From an uncultured Prevotellaceae bacterium (GTDB taxonomy: Bacteria; Bacteroidota; Bacteroidia; Bacteroidales; Bacteroidaceae): 56,417 nt of DNA. The position numbers and the translations under genes were made by a program. Positions 30,952 to 40,855 of this stretch are shown in pieces. The stretch lies in NCBI GenBank assembly GCA_900313615.1, contig OMRP01000012.1:1-56417 (forward strand), given 5' to 3'. Under the pieces are notes generated by a model. It saw only the letters and a program-made list of their open reading frames with translations. It did no database searches and was not told the DNA's origin. The first letter of the stretch is position 1. Each line of letters begins with the position of its first letter.

Positions 30952-32538
30952 ATGCCAATGCGACAAACATGGTTTATCATCATGGGTATGCTACTCGCCA
31001 CAGCCACCCATGCGCAGCACCAGGACGAGCAACCCGTGCCGTTGGAACCTTTCAGCAACATCGAATACAAGGTCGAGGCGCAGGGGTCTTTCTCTTCTGG
31101 AAAGACGCCATTGTGGCTAAATGCCAACAAGTATGGCTTGTCGTCGCTGGAGAGTAACAACGGCTATTTTAGGGCAGCGGTGGAACGCCCACTGGAAACC
31201 GACGACGAGCGTCGTTGGGGCATAGGTTATGGCCTAGACCTTGTGGCGCCATTCAACTATACATCGAATGTCATCGTACAACAGGCTTATGTTGAGGGAC
31301 GCTGGTTGCACGGCTCGCTGTCCATAGGTAGCAAGGAATATCCCATGGAACTGCGCAACCAAAATATCAGTTCGGGTGTGCAGACGTTGGGCATCAACGC
31401 AAGACCGATTCCACAAGTGCGACTGGCGCTGCGCGATTACTGGGCCATCCCCGGCACACATGGGTGGCTCTCGCTAAAGGGACATATCGCTTATGGTATG
31501 CTCACAGATGAGAATTGGCAGAAAGACTTCGCTGGTCCCAACGGCAAGCATCAGCAACGGGTGAAATACCACAGCAAGGCAGGCTATATGAAAATTGGCA
31601 ACGAAGAACGTTTCTACCCTTTCTCCGCTGAACTGGGTTTGGAGATGGGCGGATTGTTCGGTGGCACTGCCTATATTCCTCAACCGGATGGCACCATGCA
31701 GACGCTTACCGGCGAGTCGGGAATAAAAGGCATGTGGCATGCGTTTATCCCCGGTGGTACCGACGCCGGTGAGACACTCTACACCAACGCCTCGGGAAAT
31801 ACCTTGGGCTCGTGGGTGGCTCGGTTGAACTGGGATGAAGATACTTGGCGTGTCAGTGTCTATGCCGACAAGTTCTTCGAAGACCACTCCGGAATGCTTC
31901 AGGTGGACCGTGACGGTTACCAAACGGGAGAAAACTGGGAAACGGCATCAAAGAAGACACTGCTCATTTACGATTTCAAGGACTGGATGCTAGGAGCGGA
32001 GTTCCATTTCAAATATGAGCGGCCCATACAGTCGGTGGTGTTTGAGTATCTTTACAGTAAATACCAAAGTGGTCCCATATATCATGACCATACTCCGACC
32101 ATGGCCGACCATATCGGTGGCAAGGACAACTACTACGACCATTACATGTATACCGGATGGACACACTGGGGACAGGTCCTCGGTCATCCGCTCTATATGT
32201 CGCCTATATACAACGACGACGGTGCCTTGGAACTGCGTAGCACCCGTTTCATCGCTTTCCATCTCGGTGTGGAGGGTGTTATCAACCATAACCTCACATA
32301 CCGTGCCATGACTACCTATCAAAATTCAGTGGGCACCTACGAAAAACCATTTCATAAGATGAAGCACAACGTGAGTGCGTTGGCTGAGGTCAAGTACCAG
32401 TTCGACGAGGGTTGGCTTGATGGATGGTCGGTGAAGGGTGCCTTCGGCATGGATGGTTGTGGACTACTTGGCCACAATTATGGTGGACAGGTCACCATTA
32501 CAAAAACAGGATGGCTCACTAAAAAGAAAAAGAAGTAA
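30952..32538 (+). CDS. Capsule assembly Wzi-like outer-membrane protein
   Basis: A 528-residue protein with a signal (RQTWFIIMGMLLATATHAQ). The body is beta-barrel-like and contains ANKYGLSSLESNNGYF, NVIVQQAYVEGRWLHGSLSIGSKEYPMELRNQNISSGVQ-type strands and RPIPQVRLALRDYWAIPG, features of the Bacteroidetes 'capsule assembly Wzi' family. Wzi anchors capsular or exopolysaccharide at the outer membrane in E. coli. The exopolysaccharide locus starts 470 bases beyond its operon end, on the other strand. ATG at 30958 is an alternative start. The following small lipoprotein gene is 5 bases away. Confidence 0.88.
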   Translation: MPMRQTWFIIMGMLLATATHAQHQDEQPVPLEPFSNIEYKVEAQGSFSSGKTPLWLNANKYGLSSLESNNGYFRAAVERPLETDDERRWGIGYGLDLVAPFNYTSNVIVQQAYVEGRWLHGSLSIGSKEYPMELRNQNISSGVQTLGINARPIPQVRLALRDYWAIPGTHGWLSLKGHIAYGMLTDENWQKDFAGPNGKHQQRVKYHSKAGYMKIGNEERFYPFSAELGLEMGGLFGGTAYIPQPDGTMQTLTGESGIKGMWHAFIPGGTDAGETLYTNASGNTLGSWVARLNWDEDTWRVSVYADKFFEDHSGMLQVDRDGYQTGENWETASKKTLLIYDFKDWMLGAEFHFKYERPIQSVVFEYLYSKYQSGPIYHDHTPTMADHIGGKDNYYDHYMYTGWTHWGQVLGHPLYMSPIYNDDGALELRSTRFIAFHLGVEGVINHNLTYRAMTTYQNSVGTYEKPFHKMKHNVSALAEVKYQFDEGWLDGWSVKGAFGMDGCGLLGHNYGGQVTITKTGWLTKKKKK

Positions 32539-32543
32539 TTATT

Positions 32544-32978
32544 ATGAGAACATTGGCATATTTTTTTATCGGTGCATTATTTATCTCTCTTGCAGCCTGC
32601 GATGTGGAACGCTCATCGCATGGCGACCTTTACGGCTATTGGCACCTGGAACAGATAGACACTTTCAACGGTGGCTCTGCCGACATGTCCAGCCAACTGA
32701 AATTCTGGGCCGTTCAGAGCCGGCTCATCGAACTAAGTGACCATGATGGCAAGTATAGCAGCATCATTTTCCATTTCGAGCGTCAGGATGACTCCCTCTT
32801 CCTCTCCGATGCCCATGTCAACAACCGTATGGAGGGCGATCCCGAGGCCGAAGGTGTATGGCAGGTCGAACCTTTCGGTCTGAATAGCCTCACACCGCGA
32901 TTGCGCATCGTCAGTCTTAGCAGTGGAAAATTGGTTGTCAGCAATAAAATTGTCAGGCTGAATTTCAAGAAGTTTTAA
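32544..32978 (+). CDS. Small lipocalin-like lipoprotein
   Basis: A 144-residue lipoprotein (RTLAYFFIGALFISLAAC, Cys19). DLYGYWHLEQIDTF near residue 30 is the GxW start of a lipocalin-like barrel, followed by regular strands (SSIIFHFERQDDSLFLSD, PRLRIVSLSSGKLVV). It is 5 bases after the Wzi-like gene, so cotranslated, and may assist polysaccharide anchoring. It is convergent with the first gene of the exopolysaccharide block (30 bases between ends). Confidence 0.78.
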   Translation: MRTLAYFFIGALFISLAACDVERSSHGDLYGYWHLEQIDTFNGGSADMSSQLKFWAVQSRLIELSDHDGKYSSIIFHFERQDDSLFLSDAHVNNRMEGDPEAEGVWQVEPFGLNSLTPRLRIVSLSSGKLVVSNKIVRLNFKKF

Positions 32979-33008
32979 CCTCCCCTAGCGACAACCCTGG
33001 TCGTTCCT

Positions 33009-34118
33009 TTAAACAAACGTTTCTTTGTGTTGGCGACGGATATACACGTTCAACAGGTAGTTGAGCGCGATATATAACAAACCGTCGGCCAATACGATGA
33101 ATGTAAGTCCCCATCCAAAGACATTCGCCAACAATAGATTGATGATGGTGAAACTTACCGCCAAGGTCAGTATGCAAGCCAAGGTCAGGTGTTGGTTCAT
33201 GCCGCATCTGAGTAGTTTGTGGTGGATGTGGTTCTTGTCGGCGTCGAACAATGGTCTACGGTGAAGAATCCTCGTACATACCACACGAACCACGTCTAAT
33301 ACGGGTACAACAAGGAAGGTAAACGAAAGCAACAAGCGATGACTGTCGTAAGGAATGATGTCGGGCTTGTACATGGCCAGCTTGATGAAAAGGAAGCCAA
33401 GGATGAAACCGAGCGTCAGACTGCCGGAGTCACCCATAAAAATCTTTCGGCCTTTCTTCGGGTCGCCTTGCATGTTAAAATACAAGAAGGCCACCAGAAC
33501 ACCCATCAATCCGGCTATCAGAATGGCGTATGTCCATATTTCCTCAGAGATAAAACAAGCCAAAAAACCCGATAGTCCCAACAGGGCAAGTCCGCCGGCT
33601 AACCCATCGATGCCATCGATAAGGTTGATGGCATTGTCAATGAATACAATGATAAACACGGTCAGCGGCATACCTACGTAGGCAGGTATCTCGTGGAATC
33701 CCAGAAAACCATACAGGTTGTTGATGTATAGTCCCGAAAGGGGCATGAGCGTGGCTGCCACTATCTGAACGAAAAATTTCGTGGTGGCATCCAAGCCTAT
33801 CAGGTCGTCGATGATGCCCACAGCATATATCAGCAACAGACTGATGAAGAAGAGGCAACTCCACAGACTCAATGTCACATGCTGGTCGCCCGTGATGCCG
33901 TCATACACCAAAAGTGCAATGATGCCCGTGGCTATCATGCTGGGCATGAAGCACACCCCACCGAGGCGTGGTATCGCATTCTTGTGCACCTTGCGCTGGT
34001 TGGGCATGTCAAATAAGCTTTTCCGCTTGCAATACTTGATAATTTGCGGGATGAATACCAATCCGCAAACCATGCTCAGCACAAATGAAAGAAGAATATA
34101 TAGTAAATGTGAACTCAT
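33009..34118 (-). CDS. Undecaprenyl-phosphate sugar-1-phosphate transferase (MraY/WecA family)
   Basis: A 369-residue polytopic inner-membrane enzyme with about 11 membrane segments. PNPT-family motifs are GGVCFMPSM, the Asp pair in VGIIDDLIGL, FIDNAINLIDGIDGLAGG (catalytic Asp residues), FMGDSGSLTLGFILGF and the loop HIHHKLLRCGMN. It moves a sugar-1-phosphate, commonly GlcNAc-1-P, from UDP-sugar to undecaprenyl phosphate to begin a glycan. It is the last gene of the cluster in transcription order, 197 bases downstream of the beta-helix gene. The cluster also has a WcaJ-type initiator at its other end, so the two may start different glycans. Confidence 0.93.
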   Translation of the reverse strand: MSSHLLYILLSFVLSMVCGLVFIPQIIKYCKRKSLFDMPNQRKVHKNAIPRLGGVCFMPSMIATGIIALLVYDGITGDQHVTLSLWSCLFFISLLLIYAVGIIDDLIGLDATTKFFVQIVAATLMPLSGLYINNLYGFLGFHEIPAYVGMPLTVFIIVFIDNAINLIDGIDGLAGGLALLGLSGFLACFISEEIWTYAILIAGLMGVLVAFLYFNMQGDPKKGRKIFMGDSGSLTLGFILGFLFIKLAMYKPDIIPYDSHRLLLSFTFLVVPVLDVVRVVCTRILHRRPLFDADKNHIHHKLLRCGMNQHLTLACILTLAVSFTIINLLLANVFGWGLTFIVLADGLLYIALNYLLNVYIRRQHKETFV

Positions 34119-34315
34119 AGTGAATACCTTTCCTACAATTAAACTCCATTTTCTGGGGTTTATTGTATGAAATGGATGTAAAAAAGTGAAGTTAAATAAG
34201 TAGTTAATTCGCTTTGCTCATGGAAGTAAAAGTGGACAATTCTCCATATCTTGCTATTGTCCTTTTTAACTTTCTTATATAACTTCCTCTATTACTTCTT
34301 TTTATAATTTCTTAT

Positions 34316-36424
34316 TCAAAATGGGAAATGGATAGTGCCCGATGATGTGGCAGCTGGGACAGACACACCAGCTGAACTCGTTTGCCCTCCTTTTCCTGCC
34401 ATCGAGCCATATACTCCTGCTTCTTCGTAGTTGAAGGGTTTGAAACCGATTCTCTCGGCATTTGCCTTCGAACGGAAATGGAAATTGCCGCGCTGGGCAT
34501 CCACGAACATCGGATCCGCTTCTACCGCTTTCTTCTCATGACGGTTGCGGTATTGGCTGAAATCGAGCGAGGCGAAGTCAGAGGTCCCGCCGTTGTTCCA
34601 ATATAGATTGCCTTCCATCTTGGCACTCGACTTGAGCCAACTACCTTTGCGGATGAAGGTGACGCCAGGCAGACTGACCACGATGTTGCGGCGGAAAGTG
34701 AAGGGCACTTGGCTCTCGTTCTTCGTCAGCATGAGCACGTATTTGGAGGCGAAGGCGAAGATGTTGTTCTCCACGATATTTTCCTTTCCATAATGTTGTT
34801 GGAAGCAGGCTTCGCTACAGCGATACACCAGGTTGTTGCGGATGGTGATGTAACTGGCTCCCTGGTCAGTGTAGATGCCCATGCCCCCGTAATCGTAGGA
34901 ACGGACATCGTGGACGACGTTGTTCTCTACTACCGTGCCGGGTTCCTCACCCAGCAGGTAGATGCCGCCCATGTCGGAGAGCATGCCCTGGCCGATGTCA
35001 TGGATAAGGTTGTAGGCAATGTGGTTGCCCACGGTGGGGTTGTATCTGCTGCCGGTGTTGTAGCCCCATGTCCACCCCACGCTGATGCCGGTGTAGTAGA
35101 GGTGGTGGATATGGTTGTGGGTGATGCTGTTGTCGGCAGAGCGGAGCACGAGGATGCCCACGCCAGCTTCCGTGACATGACCGCCGTCAGCGATGACGTT
35201 GTTGTCGATGGTGTTGTGGTTGGATACCGTCTGTCCCCGTTTGACGTTCGAGTAATGGCCCACCTTCACGCCCCCAGCCCCTAGGTCAGTCATCGTACAC
35301 TCCCTGACGGTACATCCCGACACCTTCTCCTTGAGCCACAGCGCATATTCTCCAGTGCCTGTGATGATGCAGCGGCGCACCGTGATGCCCTCGGCATGGC
35401 TCATCTCGACGGCTGCCCCAAGGTGTGCCATCGCTTGTCCCACTCTCTCGCCCGCCTGCGGCATGATGTGGGCGGAATGGCAAAAATCGATGCCCTCGAT
35501 GGTGATGTCTTTGACGGGCTTTCCTTGCTTGCCCTTGATAACCAACAGCTTGTCGAGCACAGGCGCGATGACCTCTGCCGTCGCCATATTCTCTCCCTGT
35601 TGGGGGATGTAATAGACGTAATGGTCGGCAGCGTCGGCAAACCACTCGCCAGGTGCATCGAGTGCCCCGCGGTAGTTCTCAATGATATAGCGCGTGCCCT
35701 TCTTCACGGGGTTTTGTTTGCCCATGCTGCACTTCGTGAAGGTGATGGCGCTGGGTGACAGCGAGGCCTCCGACAGGCTCCATTTCAACATGTTCCATTT
35801 CTGCAGGAGATGCAGGCGCACCCTGTTGCGCTCCTCCGTCTTCAACTGCTGCAAGGCCTTGTGGTGACTGCTCTCTATCTCAACGATGCGCACCGCCTTG
35901 TCGTCGTCCTGTTCCTGCTGACTGAAGGATTGCACCTTACCCCATCCCGTATTCGGTGTACGGGCGAGGGTGGCGCGGTGGCCGTTCACGAACAGCTGTT
36001 CGAAACTTACATACTTTCCTCCTGCCATGGGCCACGGCGCACGGTAGATGCCTTTCTTGTATTGTTGCCAGCCGCTGACCTTTATGCCGCCGGAAATACG
36101 TGGATTGCTGCTGCCGGTACCACGAATGACGACGGGCCGTCGGGGTGGGGTGGTAATGGTCTGCGTCTTCGGGAAATTGTATTCGCCCGCTTTAAGCAAG
36201 ATAAACAGCGTGTCGGTGGTGGACTTTGTCCAAAGAGGCGACTTCGAGGCTTGCTCAAGGGTCGCCATCGGCTGGTCTGATGTCCCTGCATGGGCATCAT
36301 TACCCGTGGGGGAGAGATAGATAATGTCCTGAGCCCTCAGCTGACTGCCACAAAGCACCGACAGAAGGACCAAAGTCACGGAAAACCGTAAGATGGAATG
36401 ATGGGTGTGAAGGGATGATATCAT
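34316..36424 (-). CDS. Secreted right-handed beta-helix protein (GH141-like or polysaccharide lyase-like)
   Basis: A 702-residue protein with a signal (ILRFSVTLVLLSVLCGSQLRAQ). DIIYLSPTGNDAHAGTSDQP at the mature start is typical of secreted beta-helix carbohydrate-active proteins. The middle has YYIPQQGENMATAEVIAPVLDKLL and then beta-helix coils (NHNTIDNNVIADGGHVTEAG, NSITHNHIHHLYYTGISVGW, GTVVENNVVHD). I recall similar proteins in GH141, so a glycosidase is possible; a lyase or epimerase acting on the exopolysaccharide is an alternative. No catalytic residues can be assigned. It lies inside the biosynthesis cluster, between the epimerase and the WecA-like gene. Confidence 0.75.
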   Translation of the reverse strand: MISSLHTHHSILRFSVTLVLLSVLCGSQLRAQDIIYLSPTGNDAHAGTSDQPMATLEQASKSPLWTKSTTDTLFILLKAGEYNFPKTQTITTPPRRPVVIRGTGSSNPRISGGIKVSGWQQYKKGIYRAPWPMAGGKYVSFEQLFVNGHRATLARTPNTGWGKVQSFSQQEQDDDKAVRIVEIESSHHKALQQLKTEERNRVRLHLLQKWNMLKWSLSEASLSPSAITFTKCSMGKQNPVKKGTRYIIENYRGALDAPGEWFADAADHYVYYIPQQGENMATAEVIAPVLDKLLVIKGKQGKPVKDITIEGIDFCHSAHIMPQAGERVGQAMAHLGAAVEMSHAEGITVRRCIITGTGEYALWLKEKVSGCTVRECTMTDLGAGGVKVGHYSNVKRGQTVSNHNTIDNNVIADGGHVTEAGVGILVLRSADNSITHNHIHHLYYTGISVGWTWGYNTGSRYNPTVGNHIAYNLIHDIGQGMLSDMGGIYLLGEEPGTVVENNVVHDVRSYDYGGMGIYTDQGASYITIRNNLVYRCSEACFQQHYGKENIVENNIFAFASKYVLMLTKNESQVPFTFRRNIVVSLPGVTFIRKGSWLKSSAKMEGNLYWNNGGTSDFASLDFSQYRNRHEKKAVEADPMFVDAQRGNFHFRSKANAERIGFKPFNYEEAGVYGSMAGKGGQTSSAGVSVPAATSSGTIHFPF

Positions 36425-36546
36425 TCTTTTTCTAATTTTAAATAGAGAGTCTTCAAACCTCCTAAATCAAACTTGAACTAATGATACACATTTCCAAGGT
36501 TGTTTTTATGAATTTTACACTTTTCCTTGATTATCATGTAGGAAAA

Positions 36547-37584
36547 TTAGACACTAATTTTATAATATGACAGATACCATGCTATGAATTTGGATATGCC
36601 TTCATGGAGAGTAGTTTGGGGCTTGAACCCGATTTCTTTTTCCAATCTCGAAATGTCAGCATATGTCTGGTACAGATCTCCTGGCTGCATGGGTTTCAAC
36701 GCCATTTCTGCTTTCTTACCCAATGCACTTTCAATCTCGTGGATGAAGTCCATGAGATTGATGGGATTTGCACACCCCACATTAAACACTCTGAATGGTA
36801 TATTGCCCTGACTTCGTTCTGGTAATGGCGGTCGGTCGAGACATCGTATTGCCGCATTGGCCACATCGTCAATATATGTGAAGTCGCGTATCATATTGCC
36901 GTTGTTGAACACATTGATGGGCTTTCCCTCACATATAGCGTTGGCAAAGAGCATGGGAGCCATGTCGGGTCTACTCCATGGTCCATAAACAGTGAAGAAA
37001 CGCAGCCCGGTGATGGGTATATGATACAGTTTGCTGTAACTGTGTGCCATCAGCTCATTTGATTTCTTTGTGGCTGCATACAGACTTATTGGCGTGTCGG
37101 TCTTGTCGTCTTCAGAAAAAGGCACTTTGTCGTTTGTTCCATAAATCGAACTCGACGAGGCAAAGAGCAAATGTTGTACGGGATGGTGCCGACACGCCTC
37201 CAAAATGTTGAGAAAAGCAGTAAGGTTGCTTGTCAGATAGGCATATGGATGGGTGACGGAATACCGCACGCCAGCTTGTGCTGCCAAATGCACCACCATA
37301 TCAAAATTCCCAGAAGTGAACAGTTGGTCGGTAGATTCCTTGTCTTCGAGCGAGAGTCTGATGAAATGGAGGTTCGGTAGGGAAGAACTATGATATTCTG
37401 TATGCCATTGATACTCCTTATCGTCATTGACGAATCCCATGCTTGCCAGCCGGCCATGTTTTAGCTGAATGTCATAATAGTCGTTAATATTATCAACGGC
37501 CATTACATCATTTCCACGTAATGCAAGGAGGTGAGTGATTCTCGAACCGATGAATCCTGCAGCCCCTGTAACTAATATTTTCAT
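36547..37584 (-). CDS. UDP-glucuronate 4-epimerase-like NAD-dependent epimerase
   Basis: A 345-residue short-chain dehydrogenase from the ATG at 37584. It has the NAD motif TGAAGFIGSRI at residues 6-16, the substrate region SSSSIYGTNDKVPFSEDD, and the catalytic YAATKKSNELMAHSYSKLY (YxxxK). GLRFFTVYGPWSRPDMA follows. These match LpsL/Cap1J-type UDP-glucuronate 4-epimerases, which make UDP-galacturonate. The start overlaps the stop of the nucleotidyltransferase gene (ATGA), so a longer upstream frame is rejected. Together with the galacturonokinase-like gene two genes upstream it points to a galacturonate-containing polymer. Confidence 0.88.
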   Translation of the reverse strand: MKILVTGAAGFIGSRITHLLALRGNDVMAVDNINDYYDIQLKHGRLASMGFVNDDKEYQWHTEYHSSSLPNLHFIRLSLEDKESTDQLFTSGNFDMVVHLAAQAGVRYSVTHPYAYLTSNLTAFLNILEACRHHPVQHLLFASSSSIYGTNDKVPFSEDDKTDTPISLYAATKKSNELMAHSYSKLYHIPITGLRFFTVYGPWSRPDMAPMLFANAICEGKPINVFNNGNMIRDFTYIDDVANAAIRCLDRPPLPERSQGNIPFRVFNVGCANPINLMDFIHEIESALGKKAEMALKPMQPGDLYQTYADISRLEKEIGFKPQTTLHEGISKFIAWYLSYYKISV

Positions 37585-38342
37585 ATACTTTGTTCTCTTT
37601 TGTGAGAAGCAAACTGTTTTTGCGCTTCTGTATAGCTGTCTATTGTTCCGATGTCTATTCGTCGTCCAGGCATTTCCCAAGCATAGATCGTCGTCTTGTC
37701 TGCCAGGTAATGTGCTAGGTTGCCAGGTGCATCCGTTCCACAACCATGATTGAGACAATTTTGGATGAGAGGGAGGTCGCTTCTCTTATAAATGTAAAAA
37801 GGAGGCACAGCCCAGTGCGATTTGGGAAGAAGGGGCTTTTCCTGCATCTCTATCACCTTCATATTCTCATCCACCCTAATGACCCCTGTGCGTTGAAGTA
37901 ACTTGAGTTCAGGTTCATGGTGACACATGATGACTGATGCTTCTTTTTCTTTGAAGAACGCAGCGAAACCTTTCAATGAGAAGTCAAGAATATTGTCTGC
38001 GGCTAGCACCATGATGTCGTCGTTGATGTCAAGTCGATCCAGAGCCAACAACAGGTCGCTCACGGCACCCATGCGTTGTTCGTTGGTTTCCGACCCATCG
38101 TCGATGATGGTGACGGGATGATGAAGTGAAGGTGCTGTCTGTTGTGCCCATTGGCAGAATAAACTGTAAAACTTGTGATTGCTGATGATGAAATGGCTGT
38201 CTATATCATCGATGTCATCCACATTCTTTATCAACAGGTCCAAAATGGTGCAATCACCCATCTCAAGTAAAGGCTTGGGATGGTTTTCTGTTAGGGGATA
38301 GAGACGTGTGGCATAGCCTGCAGCCAATATGATGCTTTTCAT
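37581..38342 (-). CDS. Sugar-1-phosphate nucleotidyltransferase
   Basis: A 253-residue enzyme of the NTP_transferase family. The N-terminal signature is SIILAAGYATRLYPLTENHPKPLL (GxxTR and the PKP Lys). MVLAADNILDF supplies the metal-binding Asp. It joins NTP and a sugar-1-phosphate. Sitting directly between the galacturonokinase-like kinase (26 bases upstream) and the UDP-uronate epimerase (4-base overlap downstream), it may convert galacturonate-1-phosphate to UDP-galacturonate. Other substrates cannot be excluded. Confidence 0.85.
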   Translation of the reverse strand: MKSIILAAGYATRLYPLTENHPKPLLEMGDCTILDLLIKNVDDIDDIDSHFIISNHKFYSLFCQWAQQTAPSLHHPVTIIDDGSETNEQRMGAVSDLLLALDRLDINDDIMVLAADNILDFSLKGFAAFFKEKEASVIMCHHEPELKLLQRTGVIRVDENMKVIEMQEKPLLPKSHWAVPPFYIYKRSDLPLIQNCLNHGCGTDAPGNLAHYLADKTTIYAWEMPGRRIDIGTIDSYTEAQKQFASHKREQSI

Positions 38343-38368
38343 TCAGACGAGATTTGGAAACGGATGGT

Positions 38369-39583
38369 TTAGATGAAATCTACACCATCAGCCAATTCAC
38401 AGAAGAAAACGCGGAAAGTATCCTTATATTGTGGATAGATGCTCAAATAATCATCTTCAACATGCTTTTTTATGAATTCCTCCTTCTTAGGGTCAATCAA
38501 CCCGATGCAAGCTCCCTTGAATCCTGCTCCGCTGAAACGCCCTCCAAAAATACCCTCTGTGCGGCGCATGATATGGTAAAGCTCTATCAGTTCAGGTGAA
38601 CCACATTCATAGTTGTTTATAGAGCTTTCGCAACTTTCAAACATCAGTTGACCGAAGGTAGCAATATCACCTTTTTTCCATGCCTCCACCCCTTTGTTCA
38701 CCCTTTCACATTCGGAGTAGAAATGTTGGACTCTCTTGGAAAACCTTTCGGGCATCTTGTCTTTATGCCTGTTAAAGAGCTGTTTGTCCACTTCGCGTAG
38801 TCTGGTATCTTTCAAGTTTTTCAAGGGTAATCCTTCGTAAGCTTGAACCATCCATGCCGCTGTTTTACATTCTGTGACGCGCAGGTTGTAGTCGGTATCG
38901 GTGAGTTTGCGTGTTACACCGCTGAAGAACACCCCTATTTTAAACGGGAGCGGTTGCTGACCGTTGCCGAATGGTAGGAGCGCGTAGTCGGATTTGTCGG
39001 TATCAAAATATAGCAGCTTGTCTTTCTCACATAGAACCACACAAGCTTGGTCAAGAATGCCATTGTTTAGACCGATATACACACGCTCGGCAAGTGAGGC
39101 GTAGTGTATGACTTGCATCTTGTCCAGTCCCAATGTGTTCACCTTATCCAACGCCATCACAAATCCGCATAGAAGGGCTGCTGAGGATGACAAACCGCCG
39201 ATGGGCATGGATCCTTTAACGATACCTCGGACACCTTGTCGCAGATGGAAATCGCGCTGTAAGGCCCACACAGCCCCACGCAGGTAGTCACCCCAGTTAT
39301 CCTGTTTCTCCTCCATCTGACGCTGGACATTAAAGGTCGTCAATCCTTCAAAACTCAACGATGCCATCTCCACCTTGCCATTGTCGGTGGCAGAAAACAA
39401 GAAGTCGATGCCGCTGTTGAAGGTAAATCCGGAAACGATGCCGTGCTGATGGTCGACATGGGCACCGAGTGGGCAGATGCGGTATGGTGAGAAAAGTCGG
39501 ATAAGTGTATCGTCTTGTCCGAAGAACGTGTTATATGCTTTTAATAAGTCGGTCATTTCGAGATGGTTTATGTGTTTCTCCAC
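38369..39583 (-). CDS. Galacturonokinase-like GHMP sugar kinase
   Basis: A 404-residue GHMP kinase. The galactokinase signature is altered: SPYRICPLGAHVDHQHG replaces the usual R-x-N-L-I-G-E-H-x-D-Y-N-x-G, so Glu is replaced by Ala and Tyr by His. That variant is what plant galacturonokinases carry. The ATP loop PIGGLSSSAAL and the C-terminal FSGAGFKGACIGLID (GHMP C motif) are intact. I infer phosphorylation of galacturonate or a related sugar at C1. It is followed by the nucleotidyltransferase and UDP-uronate epimerase genes, which supports a uronate pathway. One base separates its start from the upstream glycosyltransferase stop codon. Confidence 0.82.
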   Translation of the reverse strand: MEKHINHLEMTDLLKAYNTFFGQDDTLIRLFSPYRICPLGAHVDHQHGIVSGFTFNSGIDFLFSATDNGKVEMASLSFEGLTTFNVQRQMEEKQDNWGDYLRGAVWALQRDFHLRQGVRGIVKGSMPIGGLSSSAALLCGFVMALDKVNTLGLDKMQVIHYASLAERVYIGLNNGILDQACVVLCEKDKLLYFDTDKSDYALLPFGNGQQPLPFKIGVFFSGVTRKLTDTDYNLRVTECKTAAWMVQAYEGLPLKNLKDTRLREVDKQLFNRHKDKMPERFSKRVQHFYSECERVNKGVEAWKKGDIATFGQLMFESCESSINNYECGSPELIELYHIMRRTEGIFGGRFSGAGFKGACIGLIDPKKEEFIKKHVEDDYLSIYPQYKDTFRVFFCELADGVDFI

Positions 39584-39584
39584 T

Positions 39585-40703
39585 TCACAGCAGGTGGCGG
39601 TAGATGGTCAGGTGCCTGTTTACCACATCGTCAACGGAGAATTCGCGTTCTGCCTTTTCCCTTCCTTTCTTTCCCATGGTATTGCGTAGCAAAGGGTCGT
39701 TGGCAAGCTGTTCAATGCGCTCTGCCAAAGCATTGCTATCCTTTACGGGGATGAGGAACCCGTTCTCCCCCTCGTCTACGGTGTCCTTGCAGCCATACCA
39801 TTGGGTGGTGATGATTGGTCGGCCAATGGCACATGCCTCGATGAGCGATTTTGGTACCCCTTCCCGGTAGTAGCTTGGGAAAGCCATGATATGCGATTGT
39901 GTGAGCAGTTCTTTAACATCTCGGCGGAATCCTAGCCATTTGATGTATTGCCCATCACACAGCCGTTCCAACTCTTCGCGGCTGAGAGCTTTAGGATTGG
40001 CCGATAGGTCGCCGCATAGCAGGAATTCAATTTTGCCACTCATCTTGGCACGCAACCGTTCTGCTGCTTCTATGAGCACCAAGACACCTTTCTCTTTTAC
40101 CATACGTGCCGTGAAGATAACACGTATGACTTTACCGCCGGGATCTGGGACATAGGCATATTTCTTTAGGTCGACGCCAGAGCCTTTGATGAATTGGCAT
40201 TGGGTCTCCTTGACGATATGGTGGCGTAGGAATAGATCCTTGTCCTCATTGTTTTGGAAGATGACGGCAAGGTTGTTTCGTCGGTTGGCATATTTGATGA
40301 CCGTCATGATCATTCTTGTCATTAACGATGGTCGGCTACCGGAGAACAGCACGCCCAGACCGCTAACAGCATTGACCACTCCTCTCACCTTGACTCTTTT
40401 GGCAGCCAGTCCTCCCCAAAGGATGTTCTTCAGTCCTACGTGGTGTACAATATCGGGTTGTTCGTCCTTATACAGTTTCTTAAGAAAACGGTAAGTCTTC
40501 CATTCCTCTCTCAGGTGTGTGCCTGTAGGATTGATGGGCAAATCCAACGTCTTCAATCCCAAGGCTTTAACCTCGTCCATGCGTCCAGTGTCCTTGCATA
40601 CAATAGTCACGTCGAAGTCTGCTTTCAGGGCTTCCACGGCTATCTCTTTCCTATGGGATAGGAAAAAGCGGTCTTCGTTGACTATCATGAATAGTTTTGC
40701 CAT
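39585..40703 (-). CDS. Glycosyltransferase family 4 (GT-B)
   Basis: A 372-residue enzyme from ATG at 40703 (MAKLFMIVNEDRFFLSHRKE). The GT-B fold shows N-terminal FLSHRKEIAVEALKADFDVTIV. The C-terminal donor domain has VIFTARMVKEKGVLVLIEAAERL and the E-x7-E motif PSYYREGVPKSLIEACAIGRPIITT. It resembles GT4 enzymes that add GalNAc, GlcNAc or similar sugars to lipid-linked repeat units on the cytoplasmic face. A consensus internal promoter lies at 40769-40799, so this gene and the uronate module can be transcribed apart from the upstream part. Confidence 0.88.
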   Translation of the reverse strand: MAKLFMIVNEDRFFLSHRKEIAVEALKADFDVTIVCKDTGRMDEVKALGLKTLDLPINPTGTHLREEWKTYRFLKKLYKDEQPDIVHHVGLKNILWGGLAAKRVKVRGVVNAVSGLGVLFSGSRPSLMTRMIMTVIKYANRRNNLAVIFQNNEDKDLFLRHHIVKETQCQFIKGSGVDLKKYAYVPDPGGKVIRVIFTARMVKEKGVLVLIEAAERLRAKMSGKIEFLLCGDLSANPKALSREELERLCDGQYIKWLGFRRDVKELLTQSHIMAFPSYYREGVPKSLIEACAIGRPIITTQWYGCKDTVDEGENGFLIPVKDSNALAERIEQLANDPLLRNTMGKKGREKAEREFSVDDVVNRHLTIYRHLL

Positions 40704-40768
40704 TGTTTGGGTTTTAAGACACATCCTCCTTATGTATCATAGATGCCATGCTGTGTATTTTCCGCCTG

Positions 40769-40799
40769 CAAAGGTAATGCAAAAAAATGATTACGCAAG
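40769..40799 (-). promoter_or_regulatory. Internal promoter in the exopolysaccharide locus
   Basis: Minus-strand TACCTTTG (CAAAGGTA at 40769-40776), 19-base spacer, CTTG (CAAG at 40796-40799). It is 66 bases upstream of the glycosyltransferase start. Confidence 0.65.
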
Positions 40800-40855
40800 T
40801 GAAAAACGGCTGCAATTCCGTTTCATGAAATGAGAAATAAAGAAAACGTTACTAT